Assembly (NCBI GenBank): GCA_016860845.1
Contig: BOKF01000002.1
Coordinates: 248,001 to 312,000 of the forward strand
Direction of reading: 5' to 3'
Source of the DNA: Chloroflexota bacterium
GTDB taxonomy: Bacteria; Chloroflexota; Anaerolineae; 4572-78; J111
Length of the DNA: 64,000 bases
Part shown: positions 32,259 through 40,747 of the stretch, piece after piece
Layout of the letters: every line of letters starts with the position of its first letter
Numbering within the stretch: the stretch's first letter is position 1
Translations under genes and position numbers: made by a program
The notes under the pieces: model-generated
The model's input: only the letters and a program-made list of their open reading frames with translations
Databases searched by the model: none
What the model was told of the DNA's origin: nothing

Positions 32259-34340
32259 GTGACGATCACCATAATGGTTGTTGAAGATGAAAAAATCATC
32301 GCCAACGACATTAGCTACAGTTTAGAAATGCTAGGTTATCATGTCGTCGCCACCGTTGCGTACGGCGAGGACGCCGTGACCAGAGCTTCGGAACTGCGGC
32401 CTGATTTGATCTTGATGGATATTCGTTTGAAAGGTAAGCTGGATGGCATTGGCGCTGCCCGGCAGATCCAGGCGCAGATGGATATTCCGGTGGTTTACCT
32501 GACCGCCATGGCCGACGAGCAGACATTGCAGCGGGCCAAAGTGACTGAACCCTTTGGCTACCTGCTTAAACCGTTTGACGACCAGGAATTACGAATTATT
32601 ATTGAAATTGCGTTGTACCGGCACACCCTGGAACAAAAATTGAAGGCTAACGAACGCTGGCTGGCTACCACGTTGCAAAGTATCGGTGAGGGCGTCATCA
32701 CCACTGACCCTGAGGGCCGCATCAACTTTATGAATCCCCATGCCGAAGCTTTAACCGGCTGGTCCCAAGTCGCTGCCCTCGGACAGAAAGCCCAGACTAT
32801 CTTTCAAATTGTAGATGAAGTGGCTCAAACACCCCTTAAATGCCCCGTCTCTAAACTGCTTACCGGAGCTGCCGGCCCGCTTGAGGCTGCCCATACCCTG
32901 CTCCTGGCCCGGGATGGGACTATAACCTCCATTGATTATAACGTCGCACCCATTAGTAGCGCCGGGGAACCTTTGGCCGGGACCGTGCTGGCGTTCCGTA
33001 ATATTACGGAACGCCGCCAGTTGGAGGAACGGTTGGCCGCTATTTATCAACTGGGTCAGGAGTTAACCCTGCTCCACAGCGAGGATGTTATTTTCAGGCG
33101 GGTGGTCGAAACAGCGGCCAATGTGCTGCACCTCAACATTGCCGGCCTGGGTTTGGTTGATACCGCCACCAACGAACTGGTTTACCACTATTATCTGGGG
33201 GTCAGTTCCCAGGCCGATGACACTCGCTTCTCGCTGAGTGATGACACCCCACACGGCATCGGCGCAGCCGTGGTGCGGAGCGGTCAGGCCATTAATGTAC
33301 CCGACACGGCTCAAGAGACCCGTTACGTCGCCATCAGCCATATGCCTGCATCCCGTTCGGAACTGTGCGTGCCGATGCGGGTGGCGGAGCAGGTCATTGG
33401 CGTATTAAATGTAGAGAGTGATGAGCCAAATCACTTTACCCCGGCCGACCAGCAACTGTTGCAACTCCTGGCCGATCAGGCCGCCGCAGCCCTGGAAAAC
33501 GCCCGGCTCTATCAGAATCTGCAGCACCAGATGCAAATGCTCCGGGGAACCCAGGCCCAGTTGGTTCAAAGTGAGCGAATGGCCGCCCTGGGGCGGCTGG
33601 TCACCTCAATTGCGCATGAAATCAATAACCCTCTCCAGGCCATCCAGGGAGTTTTGAGCCTGCTGGATATAGAATTGGCCGGTCAACACCGGCAGGAAAA
33701 AATTGAGAAGTATTTGGAGGTAGCCGGCACGGAAATTGAACGCATCGCCAACATTGTTCACCGGATGCGTGATTTTTATCGCCCAACCAGCCGCGAGCAA
33801 ACAGGCCGGGCAGGTACAGTTAATGGTTTTTACGGGCTTGACCAAACCGAGGTGCTGCAGGCTGATCTCCCGGCGATCCTGGGGAGCATCTTTCAACTGG
33901 TCAACAAAAAATTGCAGTATCACAAAATTAAGGTCCAACAGAATTTAGCCGATGACCTGCCTCTGCTGCCAATCAGCCCAGACCATTTGAAGCAGGTCAT
34001 GTTAAACCTAACCCTCAATGCGATTGATGCCCTGGAAAATGAAGGTGGAACCATCCAAGTTTCTGCCGCGCTTGACCAGGCCACCTTGCCCGAGGGTCAA
34101 ACCCAAACAGTGGCCCGGATCGAATTTAGTGATAGCGGCCCCGGCATGTCGCCGGAAGTGTTGTCACGCTTGTTTGAACCCTTATTTTCGACCAAAGACC
34201 ACGGCTCCGGTTTGGGCCTGTTTACCAGTTATCAAATTATCCAAGCTAACCGGGGCCAGATTAAGGCCACCAGCCAGGCAGGACAGGGAACAACTTTTAC
34301 TATTTTGCTCCCCCTGGAACCCGCTCCGGTCACTGGCTGA
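32259..34340 (+). CDS. Receiver-PAS-GAF-histidine kinase
   Basis: The 693-aa soluble sensor kinase has an N-terminal receiver (phosphoacceptor Asp54 in LILMDIRLKG; Lys in LLKPFDD), a PAS domain (about 135-258, GEGVITTDPEGRINFMNPHA), a GAF domain (about 275-417, LCVPMRVAEQVIGVLNVESD), the dimerisation/phosphorylation helix with His453 in SIAHEINNPLQAIQG, and an HATPase_c domain with N box LNLTLNAIDAL, G1 FSDSGPGM and G2 GSGLGLF. GTG 32259 is chosen because GAGGTG lies 6 nt upstream; GTG 32250 and ATG 32274 are alternatives. It is followed after 22 nt by its likely partner regulator. The receiver at the front suggests it is itself downstream in a phosphorelay. Confidence 0.9.
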   Translation: MTITIMVVEDEKIIANDISYSLEMLGYHVVATVAYGEDAVTRASELRPDLILMDIRLKGKLDGIGAARQIQAQMDIPVVYLTAMADEQTLQRAKVTEPFGYLLKPFDDQELRIIIEIALYRHTLEQKLKANERWLATTLQSIGEGVITTDPEGRINFMNPHAEALTGWSQVAALGQKAQTIFQIVDEVAQTPLKCPVSKLLTGAAGPLEAAHTLLLARDGTITSIDYNVAPISSAGEPLAGTVLAFRNITERRQLEERLAAIYQLGQELTLLHSEDVIFRRVVETAANVLHLNIAGLGLVDTATNELVYHYYLGVSSQADDTRFSLSDDTPHGIGAAVVRSGQAINVPDTAQETRYVAISHMPASRSELCVPMRVAEQVIGVLNVESDEPNHFTPADQQLLQLLADQAAAALENARLYQNLQHQMQMLRGTQAQLVQSERMAALGRLVTSIAHEINNPLQAIQGVLSLLDIELAGQHRQEKIEKYLEVAGTEIERIANIVHRMRDFYRPTSREQTGRAGTVNGFYGLDQTEVLQADLPAILGSIFQLVNKKLQYHKIKVQQNLADDLPLLPISPDHLKQVMLNLTLNAIDALENEGGTIQVSAALDQATLPEGQTQTVARIEFSDSGPGMSPEVLSRLFEPLFSTKDHGSGLGLFTSYQIIQANRGQIKATSQAGQGTTFTILLPLEPAPVTG

Positions 34341-34362
34341 GGGTAAGGGAGAGAGGTAGCTT

Positions 34363-35211
34363 ATGACACCTGCCAAGATTTTGGTCGTAGATGACGAACC
34401 AGGTATTCGCCTGATTATGGAAGACACCCTGACCCTTGATGGCCATCAAGTCACGGCTGTAGAAAATGGCGAAGCGGCTTTGGCTTTGGTAGCTAACCAG
34501 ACATTTGACCTGGCTTTATTGGATTTGGTCCTGCCTGGCATGAACGGCATGGAAGTGCTGGCTGCCCTGCGGCAGCAAGCGCCGGATACGGTCGTCATCC
34601 TGCTGACGGCCCATGCTTCGCTCGATACCGCCGTCAAAGCCTTGCGCGAGGGGGCGCACGATTACCTCTTTAAACCATGCAAAACTGTTGAACTCCGCGA
34701 GAGCATACGCCAGGGTTTACTCAAACGCCAGCGAATTCTGGAACAACGCCGCCTGTTGTCCAAGTTAGAGCAACATTTAACCGAACTGAACCATCTACGC
34801 ACACTCCTGGCTGATGACACGGAAGGCGGGCTTGCCCCAGCCACCCCGGCGCCCGACCTGGCCCAATTGACGACCCCGATAACGGCCCTCAGCAGTGAAC
34901 AAGGGCGATTCTTGCAGTACGGCAGCCTGATTGTGGATTTTTCGCAGCATGTCATTATCCTGCAAGGACACCTGCTAGAACTTAGCCCGACTGAATTTAA
35001 CGTTATGGCTTATCTGGCGAACGAAGCCCCCCGCGTAGTTTCACCTCAGGAGTTGTTACGGGAGGTGCAGGGGTACGATAGTGGCTTGTGGGAAGCCAGA
35101 GAAATGGTTCGCCAGTATATTTTCAGCATCCGCCAGAAAATCAAAGAGGCCACCGGACTAACGGACACCATTCGCACCGTGCGGGGAATAGGTTACACGG
35201 TGAATTCCTAA
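34363..35211 (+). CDS. Response regulator with NtrC-like receiver and OmpR-type winged helix
   Basis: The 282-aa regulator has a receiver (about 3-117; Asp54 in LALLDLVLPGMNG, Thr in LLTAHAS, Lys in YLFKPC) whose sequence (HASLDTAVKALREGAHDYLF) looks like the NtrC class, then a coiled linker (EQRRLLSKLEQHLTELNHLR) and a C-terminal winged helix of the OmpR/PhoB class (LSPTEFNVMAYLANEAPRVV; IRTVRGIGYTVNS). The long spacer of about 65 residues between the domains is unusual for OmpR proteins. It is probably phosphorylated by the upstream kinase and controls unknown promoters. Confidence 0.9.
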   Translation: MTPAKILVVDDEPGIRLIMEDTLTLDGHQVTAVENGEAALALVANQTFDLALLDLVLPGMNGMEVLAALRQQAPDTVVILLTAHASLDTAVKALREGAHDYLFKPCKTVELRESIRQGLLKRQRILEQRRLLSKLEQHLTELNHLRTLLADDTEGGLAPATPAPDLAQLTTPITALSSEQGRFLQYGSLIVDFSQHVIILQGHLLELSPTEFNVMAYLANEAPRVVSPQELLREVQGYDSGLWEAREMVRQYIFSIRQKIKEATGLTDTIRTVRGIGYTVNS

Positions 35212-35311
35212 CTTCATGTCTGCTCTAGCGAGGCATACTGGCCAATGGCAAACTCGCAGGGAATATTCTCCGGCAAGTGGCGGCGCATTAAGGTAGGGAG
35301 TTCATTTTAAA

Positions 35312-36727
35312 TCAGCGGTAAGCGGGCAGCCAGCTTCCGTGCGCCGCAATAAGTTCATCAACCAGCGCCCAGATTTGCTTCAGATCCAACTCTGCGGCTG
35401 TGTGCGGGTCAAGCATCGCCGCGTGGTAGATGTGTTCGCGTTTATCGGTTAAGGCCGCTTCCACGGTGAGGGCCTGCACGTTAATGTTGGTTTGCATCAG
35501 CGCGGCCAGGTGGGGCGGGAGAGCGCCAATCCGCGTGGGCTGGATGCCATTTTTATCAACCAGGCAGGGAACCTCAACGCAGCATGCTTGAGGTAAATTA
35601 TCAATCAAGCCCCTATTCATCACATTACCATAAATGACCCGCGGCTGGTGAGTCTCCAGGGAATGGATAATGAGCGAACCATACTCCCCGGAGTGACCCG
35701 TAGCCGGGGCCTCTTCTTCATCGCTGGTCCACCAGCGCCGCATTTGCTCGGCATGCCAGGGGTCCTCCTGCCTCAGACGCGCCAGCCGTTCCTGCCGGTA
35801 ACGCCGCTCAAACTGGGCCAGCGCCTCCAGATTAGGATCCTCCAGGGCCTGGCGCAGTTGTTCCCAGCCGCCAAGCTGTTCTTCACAGCGCCAGGGATAC
35901 TCGTCCAGGGGCACGTTGAATTCGGCAATTAAATCAGGCCGGTCGCGCTTGATGAACCAGGGCACATACTCGCTGAAATGTTCGCTCGACTCAGTCACAA
36001 AGTACCCCAGCCGGGTCAGCATTTCGTAGCGGACCTTATTCCAGGCCGGGGCACGCCCTTCAGCCGCCACCTGGCGAAGCAATGGGTAGAGATCCTGGCC
36101 GTTACGCTCGAAGCGCAGGTAAAAGGCCATGTGGTTAATCCCGGCGCACAAGTAGTTTATCTCTCGAAATGGTATGCCGATATCGCGGGCCAGCGCCTCG
36201 GCGGTGTGGTAGACGCTGTGGCACAGCCCCACCGTTTTGATACGGCTGGCCCGGTTGATGGCCCAGCAATTCATAGCCATCGGGTTGACATAGTTGAGAA
36301 ATGTTACCTCGGGGCAAACCTCTTCCATGTCGCGGCACATGTCGAGCAAGACCGGAATCGTGCGCAGGGCGCGCATAATGCCGCCAATGCCCAGCGTATC
36401 GCCAATAGTTTGGCGCAGGCCATACTTTTTGGGAATTTCAAAGTCAATGACCGTGGCCGGTTTGTAGCCGCCCACCTGGATCATGCAGATGGCATAATCC
36501 GCCCCGGCCAGGGCCACCCGCCGGTCGGTTGTAGCTTCAATCGTAGGCCGGGCGCCGGCAGTCTGGGCCGCTTTGTGGGCGACAATCTCCGAGGTTTGCA
36601 GTCGCTCCCGGTCAATATCAAACAGGCTGATCGTTGCCTCAGCTAACTCGGGGAAACAAAAAATGTCGGTCAGCAGAGCCTTGGCAAAAACAGTGCTTCC
36701 CGCCCCGATAAAAGTGATTTTAGGCAT
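35312..36727 (-). CDS. Glycoside hydrolase family 4 enzyme (alpha-galactosidase/alpha-glucosidase type)
   Basis: The 471-aa protein is an NAD+- and Mn2+-dependent GH4 enzyme, which hydrolyses glycosides by a redox elimination mechanism. The NAD-binding motif is FIGAGSTVFAKALLTD; FLNYVNPMAMNCWAI, the metal-binding Cys/His in GLCHSVYHTAEAL, and CAGINHMAFYL are typical of the MelA-like branch acting on unphosphorylated alpha-glycosides. No signal peptide, so it works in the cytoplasm on imported oligosaccharides. No sugar transporter is in the window. A GH38-like relic lies immediately upstream on the same strand, suggesting this was once a larger glycan-degradation locus. Confidence 0.9.
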   Translation of the reverse strand: MPKITFIGAGSTVFAKALLTDIFCFPELAEATISLFDIDRERLQTSEIVAHKAAQTAGARPTIEATTDRRVALAGADYAICMIQVGGYKPATVIDFEIPKKYGLRQTIGDTLGIGGIMRALRTIPVLLDMCRDMEEVCPEVTFLNYVNPMAMNCWAINRASRIKTVGLCHSVYHTAEALARDIGIPFREINYLCAGINHMAFYLRFERNGQDLYPLLRQVAAEGRAPAWNKVRYEMLTRLGYFVTESSEHFSEYVPWFIKRDRPDLIAEFNVPLDEYPWRCEEQLGGWEQLRQALEDPNLEALAQFERRYRQERLARLRQEDPWHAEQMRRWWTSDEEEAPATGHSGEYGSLIIHSLETHQPRVIYGNVMNRGLIDNLPQACCVEVPCLVDKNGIQPTRIGALPPHLAALMQTNINVQALTVEAALTDKREHIYHAAMLDPHTAAELDLKQIWALVDELIAAHGSWLPAYR

Positions 36728-36750
36728 CCTTTAATTTCCTTTCCAGCATG

Positions 36751-37029
36751 TCACACGCCACAAACTGCCAGTCTCCATCTCGGAGCAAGGGCGTTCCAGC
36801 CCGCCGGACCGACCAATTCTACGCCGGTTGCCTGATCCACGCAAGAGATGATAGCCCCGCTAGCCGGGTCAAGCTGCAATCGCCAGAATTCATTGGCCAG
36901 TGAGTCACTGCGGGGCAGCCTGGGCGCAAAGCGGTAAAGACGATAGCCCAACGGCGGCAAGTCTACCGGGAAAACGAGACGATTGACCGGTGCATTTATT
37001 TTGGGGCCATTTGGACTTTTGTTGCCGCC
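36751..37029 (-). pseudogene. Relic of a GH38-type alpha-mannosidase C-terminal region
   Basis: The minus frame reads GGNKSPNGPKINAPVNRLVF, PVDLPPLGYRLYRFAPR and then LANEFWRLQLDPASGAIISC, VDQATGVELVG, ending at a stop at 36751. The order PVDLPPLGYRxYR then NEFxRLQLDPxxGxIxS is characteristic of the beta-domain that follows the catalytic domain in GH38 alpha-mannosidases. Only about 90 residues remain; the catalytic domain upstream and most of the C-terminus are missing, and the frame lacks a proper start. It sits 24 nt before the GH4 gene, in the same direction. Identification is by motif recall and should be treated as probable. Confidence 0.55.
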
Positions 37030-37050
37030 CCAATTAAGCTGTGGTAAAAT
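37022..37050 (+). promoter_or_regulatory. Candidate sigma-70 promoter for the small 73-aa gene
   Basis: TTGCCG (37022-37027), 17 nt, TAAAAT (37045-37050), with TGG before the -10. AAGGAGT follows at 37066-37072 without a matching long frame (TTG 37077 opens only 12 codons), so a short leader peptide or a sequence error is possible. Confidence 0.45.
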
Positions 37051-37085
37051 GGGCGGCCAAATGTTAAGGAGTAAACTTGGACAGT

Positions 37086-37110
37086 CCTCTCGTTCCCACG
37101 TTTGGCGGGA
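37086..37110. repeat. Degenerate GTTCCCA REP-like copy
   Basis: CTCTCGTTCCCACGTTTGGC with GGGAA is a shortened form of the GTTCCCA hairpin family seen at 20566-20598. Confidence 0.35.
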
Positions 37111-37140
37111 AATAAGGGGGCCGACAGTGGGGTTGAAAGG

Positions 37141-37362
37141 GTGAAACTAACAGAGGTTTTTGTTAACGATCAGGAAGTGGCCGGGGAGTACATTGCCCAG
37201 GCTTTTTTTGAATGGAACAGCCAGGAGTGGGAGATGACGGTTAAAGCCGCCAGCAAGGCCGAGGCGGAGAAACTGGCCCAAACTCAAGCTGAAGCCTACT
37301 TAAAAGAGTGGGCCGTTGATCAAACAGCAGCGAATGATAAGTATGGCGTATACCCGTTTTAA
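37141..37362 (+). CDS. Small protein of unknown function
   Basis: The product starts KLTEVFVNDQEVAGEYIAQAF and ends DQTAANDKYGVYPF; 73 residues from GTG 37141, or 86 from TTG 37102. It is acidic and predicted soluble, with a beta-strand region followed by an Ala/Glu/Lys-rich helix (TVKAASKAEAEKLAQTQAEA). I do not recognise a family. Codon use is like that of neighbours, and a terminator follows at 37456-37490, which supports a real transcript. GTG 37141 has GAAAGG directly adjacent, too close to be ideal, so the start is uncertain. Confidence 0.55.
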   Translation: MKLTEVFVNDQEVAGEYIAQAFFEWNSQEWEMTVKAASKAEAEKLAQTQAEAYLKEWAVDQTAANDKYGVYPF

Positions 37363-37455
37363 GCCTGAGCTGTTACCTTTCCCTAGCCCGCAACGATAAG
37401 CATATCCTACCCTGACCTTATACCTAGAAACCCAAGTGGTCAATCAAGCCGTTTT

Positions 37456-37490
37456 ATGCTATGCTATCAGGCATAGCATTTTTTATTTGT
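37456..37490 (+). terminator. Intrinsic terminator before the inositol-monophosphatase-family gene
   Basis: ATGCTATGC (37456-37464), loop TATCAG, GCATAGCAT (37471-37479), then TTTTTTATTT. It ends 3 nt before the AAGGAG ribosome-binding site of the next gene, so it either terminates the small gene or works as a leader attenuator. Confidence 0.75.
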
Positions 37491-37504
37491 CCAAGGAGCT
37501 ACAT

Positions 37505-38284
37505 GTGTCTGAATCCCTTCGTGACTATCTAGATTTCACCATCGAAACCGCCTGGCAGGCCGGCCAATTAACGCTTGGTTACTTTCAAACCGGCCTGCGC
37601 CCCGATTTTAAAAATGACGAGTCCCCGGTAACGGTGGCCGACCGGGAAGCGGAAAAATTAATTCGCAGCCGGATTGAAAAACGATACCCCGGCCACGCCA
37701 TTATCGGCGAAGAGTACGGCAGCCAGGAGAATACAGCCGGTTCCAGCCATCGCTGGCTGATTGACCCGATTGACGGCACCCGCTCCTTTGTACGGGGTGT
37801 GCCCCTGTATGCAGTTCTTATCGGACTGGAAATTGAAGGCCAATGCCAGGTAGGCGTGGCTCACTTTCCGGCGCTGGATGAGATGGTCGCCGCGGCCACC
37901 GGCGAAGGCTGCTGGTGGAACGGCCGGCGGGCCAGAGTCTCACCGGTTGAGCGGCTAAAGGATGCCGTTGTCACTCATTATGATGCTGCCTCTTTTGATA
38001 AATATGGCCGGGCAGCAGCCTGGGAGCGGCTCAAGAAAAGTGCCGGGTACCGCGCCGGCTGGTGCGATGCCTATGGCTATGCCTTGGTGGCAACAGGGCG
38101 GGTCGAGGTGATGCTCGACCCCATCATCAATCCCTGGGATGGCGGCCCCTTCCCGCCTATTCTGGCCGAGGCCGGCGGCTATTTCGGCGATTGGCGGGGC
38201 AACTCGACCATTTACGCGAGTGAGGGACTGGGGACCACCCAACTTCTGCTGCCGGAAGTGCTGCGCCTGCTCAATGACGACTAA
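37505..38284 (+). CDS. Inositol-monophosphatase-family phosphatase (HisN-type histidinol-phosphatase likely)
   Basis: The 259-aa protein is a Mg2+-dependent sugar/histidinol phosphate phosphatase. Metal and substrate motifs are DESPVTVADREAE, GEEYG, WLIDPIDGTRSFVRGVP (the DPIDGT signature) and WDGGPFPPILAEAGG near the C-terminus, where IMPases have WDxAA. The replacement of AA by GG and overall pattern resemble HisN-type enzymes of histidine synthesis, but no his genes are near, so specificity is open. GTG 37505 is chosen because AAGGAG lies 6 nt upstream. It is followed 14 nt later by a Ser/Thr kinase gene, so they are probably co-transcribed. Confidence 0.85.
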   Translation: MSESLRDYLDFTIETAWQAGQLTLGYFQTGLRPDFKNDESPVTVADREAEKLIRSRIEKRYPGHAIIGEEYGSQENTAGSSHRWLIDPIDGTRSFVRGVPLYAVLIGLEIEGQCQVGVAHFPALDEMVAAATGEGCWWNGRRARVSPVERLKDAVVTHYDAASFDKYGRAAAWERLKKSAGYRAGWCDAYGYALVATGRVEVMLDPIINPWDGGPFPPILAEAGGYFGDWRGNSTIYASEGLGTTQLLLPEVLRLLNDD

Positions 38285-38298
38285 TTCTGGAGAAAGAT

Positions 38299-40668
38299 AT
38301 GTCAGATAATTTAATCGGCAAGAATATCGGTCAATACCAAATTGTTGAACAGATCGGCCAGGGCGGGATGGCCACCGTCTACAGAGCCTACCAGCCCTCC
38401 ATCCACCGCAACGTGGCCATCAAAATTTTGCCCAGCCAATACGCGCAGGACCCCAGCTTTGTCAAACGGTTTGAACAGGAAGCCAAAGCCATTGCCGCGC
38501 TGGAGCACCCCCATATTTTGCCGGTGTACGATTTCGGCGCCCAAGAGGGTCTGACTTACATGGTCATGCGTTATATCAAGGGAGGAACGCTCTCCAATTT
38601 GATGGGCCAAAATCTGCCGTATGACCGGGTAGTGAGCCTCATCGGCGACGTGGCCCGTGCGCTTGATTATGCCCACAAACAGGGTGTGGTTCACCGCGAC
38701 ATCAAGCCCAGCAACATCCTCATTGACGACAACGGCGAACCGCTGCTAACCGACTTCGGTATTGCCAAGATGATGGCCGGTTCCGGGGCCACCCAGTTAA
38801 CCGGGGCCGGGAGCGTCCTGGGCACACCGGCGTACATGTCGCCGGAACAGGCCCAGGGGGTTAAAATAGATGGCCGGACCGACATTTACTCCCTGGGAGT
38901 CATCTTGTATGAGTTGCTGACCGGCCAGCAGCCTTATCGTGCTGAAACGCCGGTAGCGATTGTACTTAAGCACGTCAGCGAACCCCTGACCCCACCGCGG
39001 GCGATTAATCCGAATATTCCCGACCCGCTAGAGCGGGTGGTCGTCAAAGCGATGGCCAAAGAGCCGGAGCAGCGCTATCAAACCGCCGGTGAGATGCAGC
39101 GGGCGCTGCAACAGGCACTCAACGAAATTGAAAGCGGCGGCCGGACCGTCAGCTTGCCGGCCCCTTCGACCCAAACTCAGAATGTCACCGGTTCCGCGCC
39201 TGCTGCGGCCAAAAAATCGGGCGGGATTGGTCCCTGGCTGATCGGCGGCATTGCGGTGGTGGCCCTGTTGTGCCTGTTGGGGGGCGGGCTGCTCTTTTAT
39301 GGCCTAATGGCCTCCGGCAGCGATGGGACGGGCACCCCGATAGCCAGCAGCCCCACCTCTGTGCGTATTGGCATCGAAAAGACACCCACGCCGACAGCCA
39401 CCCCAACTGCTACCGAGGAAGCACTCGTTCCAACCCCACCCACTGAAGAAATAAGCCCTTCTACCCCGGTCCCAGTTATTGATATTCCGGGGTTGGATGG
39501 AGAAATCTTGTTTGAGGATGATTTTAGCTCCAACCAGAATGATTGGTCCACCGGCCCTCAAGAAGACGAGTACGGCGTGACCAACACCGAATTTGTAGAG
39601 GGTCGTTACCGGATGACCCATGAGGCCAAGCAGGGAGTTTTTGTTTGGAACAATCTAGCCGATAAAGAGTTCGAAAACTTTATTTTCTCGGTTGAAGCGA
39701 CGATAGTAGAAAAGAAAGTGGCCAGCAATTTTGCCTATGGCTTGACCCTGCGCGAGAACGTGGACGATGCCCACTTGTACGCCTTTGAGGTTAATTCCGA
39801 CGGTAATTACATGGTCAGCCTGTTGTACAATAACGAGTGGGAAACCCTGGTCGAGTGGGCTGAGTCGCCGGCCGTTAACCGCGAAGGAACCAATCAGTTG
39901 ACGGTCAAAGCGGCGGGTTCGTCGTTTACCTTCTATGTCAACGGGGTAGAAGTGGCCTCTCTGGAGGATGACACCCTGAGCAGTGGGGTGATCGGGGTAG
40001 CCCTTGATTTGTACGAAGAGGGCGACAAAGCGACCGTGGATTTCGATAACCTGGTCATCCGTTCGCTCAACCCCGACGAGTTAGCCGTCTTGGACGCCAC
40101 CACGGCCGTTCTGTTTGAGGATACTTTTGACTCTGATGCCAAGGGCTGGTCTACCGGCGAGTTCGAAGACGAGTACAGCCAAAATGAAGTGACGATTGAG
40201 GAAGGTCGCTACACGTTGAGCGTTACTTCCAAGCCGGACAAGCTGCCTTATGTGGAAAAACAACTACCCAGCCGGGATTTTTCCGATTTCATTTTAAGTG
40301 TAGACGCCACTCCCCTCGACAGCGAGACCCATTACAGCTACGGTATCGCCTTCCGCCTGGACGAAGACGGAAATGTTTACGTTTTTGAAATAGGCAATGA
40401 CAATCTCTATTCGGTGCTTTTATATGACGGCGAGTGGAAAAAACTCAAAGATTGGTCGAGCACCCCGGCGATCAAGCCTGGCGAAACCAATCGCTTGATT
40501 ATTTCGGCCAATGGCAGTACCCTGACCTTTTTTGTCAATGATGTGCAGTTAACCACCCTGGAGAACGACCGGCTTTCCGAGGGCAAAATTGCCCTGGTCG
40601 TTGATATGGCTGAAGGGGAAAAGTCAGCTACGGTGGATTTTGATAATTTGATTATCAGGAAACCGTGA
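38299..40668 (+). CDS. Transmembrane Ser/Thr protein kinase with duplicated lectin-like external domains
   Basis: The 789-aa protein starts with a PknB-type kinase (GQGGMATVYRA; Lys42 in VAIKIL; HRDIKPSN with Asp134; TDFGIAK; GTPAYMSPEQA), then one helix near 309-337 (LIGGIAVVALLCLLGGGLLF), a Thr/Pro-rich stalk, and two tandem copies of a roughly 190-residue beta-rich domain (about 400-592 and 603-789). Each begins with LFEDxFxSxxxxWSTG and ends with GxxATVDFDNLxIR, the pattern of concanavalin/LamG-like (DUF1080-type) sugar-binding folds. The external pair may sense cell-wall or environmental glycan; that is inferred. ATG 38299 has GGAGAAAG upstream. The gene ends at a heptad hairpin. Confidence 0.9.
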   Translation: MSDNLIGKNIGQYQIVEQIGQGGMATVYRAYQPSIHRNVAIKILPSQYAQDPSFVKRFEQEAKAIAALEHPHILPVYDFGAQEGLTYMVMRYIKGGTLSNLMGQNLPYDRVVSLIGDVARALDYAHKQGVVHRDIKPSNILIDDNGEPLLTDFGIAKMMAGSGATQLTGAGSVLGTPAYMSPEQAQGVKIDGRTDIYSLGVILYELLTGQQPYRAETPVAIVLKHVSEPLTPPRAINPNIPDPLERVVVKAMAKEPEQRYQTAGEMQRALQQALNEIESGGRTVSLPAPSTQTQNVTGSAPAAAKKSGGIGPWLIGGIAVVALLCLLGGGLLFYGLMASGSDGTGTPIASSPTSVRIGIEKTPTPTATPTATEEALVPTPPTEEISPSTPVPVIDIPGLDGEILFEDDFSSNQNDWSTGPQEDEYGVTNTEFVEGRYRMTHEAKQGVFVWNNLADKEFENFIFSVEATIVEKKVASNFAYGLTLRENVDDAHLYAFEVNSDGNYMVSLLYNNEWETLVEWAESPAVNREGTNQLTVKAAGSSFTFYVNGVEVASLEDDTLSSGVIGVALDLYEEGDKATVDFDNLVIRSLNPDELAVLDATTAVLFEDTFDSDAKGWSTGEFEDEYSQNEVTIEEGRYTLSVTSKPDKLPYVEKQLPSRDFSDFILSVDATPLDSETHYSYGIAFRLDEDGNVYVFEIGNDNLYSVLLYDGEWKKLKDWSSTPAIKPGETNRLIISANGSTLTFFVNDVQLTTLENDRLSEGKIALVVDMAEGEKSATVDFDNLIIRKP

Positions 40669-40670
40669 AC

Positions 40671-40747
40671 TTGAAGATAGAGGATTGAAGATGGAAAATG
40701 GTATCTTTCTATCTACTATCCTCGATCATCTATCCTCTGGCTTCAAT
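40671..40747. repeat. Heptad hairpin between convergent kinase and carbamoyltransferase genes
   Basis: Eleven 7-nt steps run through the spacer: TTGAAGA TAGAGGA TTGAAGA TGGAAAA TGGTATC TTTCTAT CTACTAT CCTCGAT CATCTAT CCTCTGG CTTCAAT. The left half is complementary to the right half, so it may act as a two-way transcript end. The last unit overlaps the stop codon of the minus gene. Confidence 0.75.
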
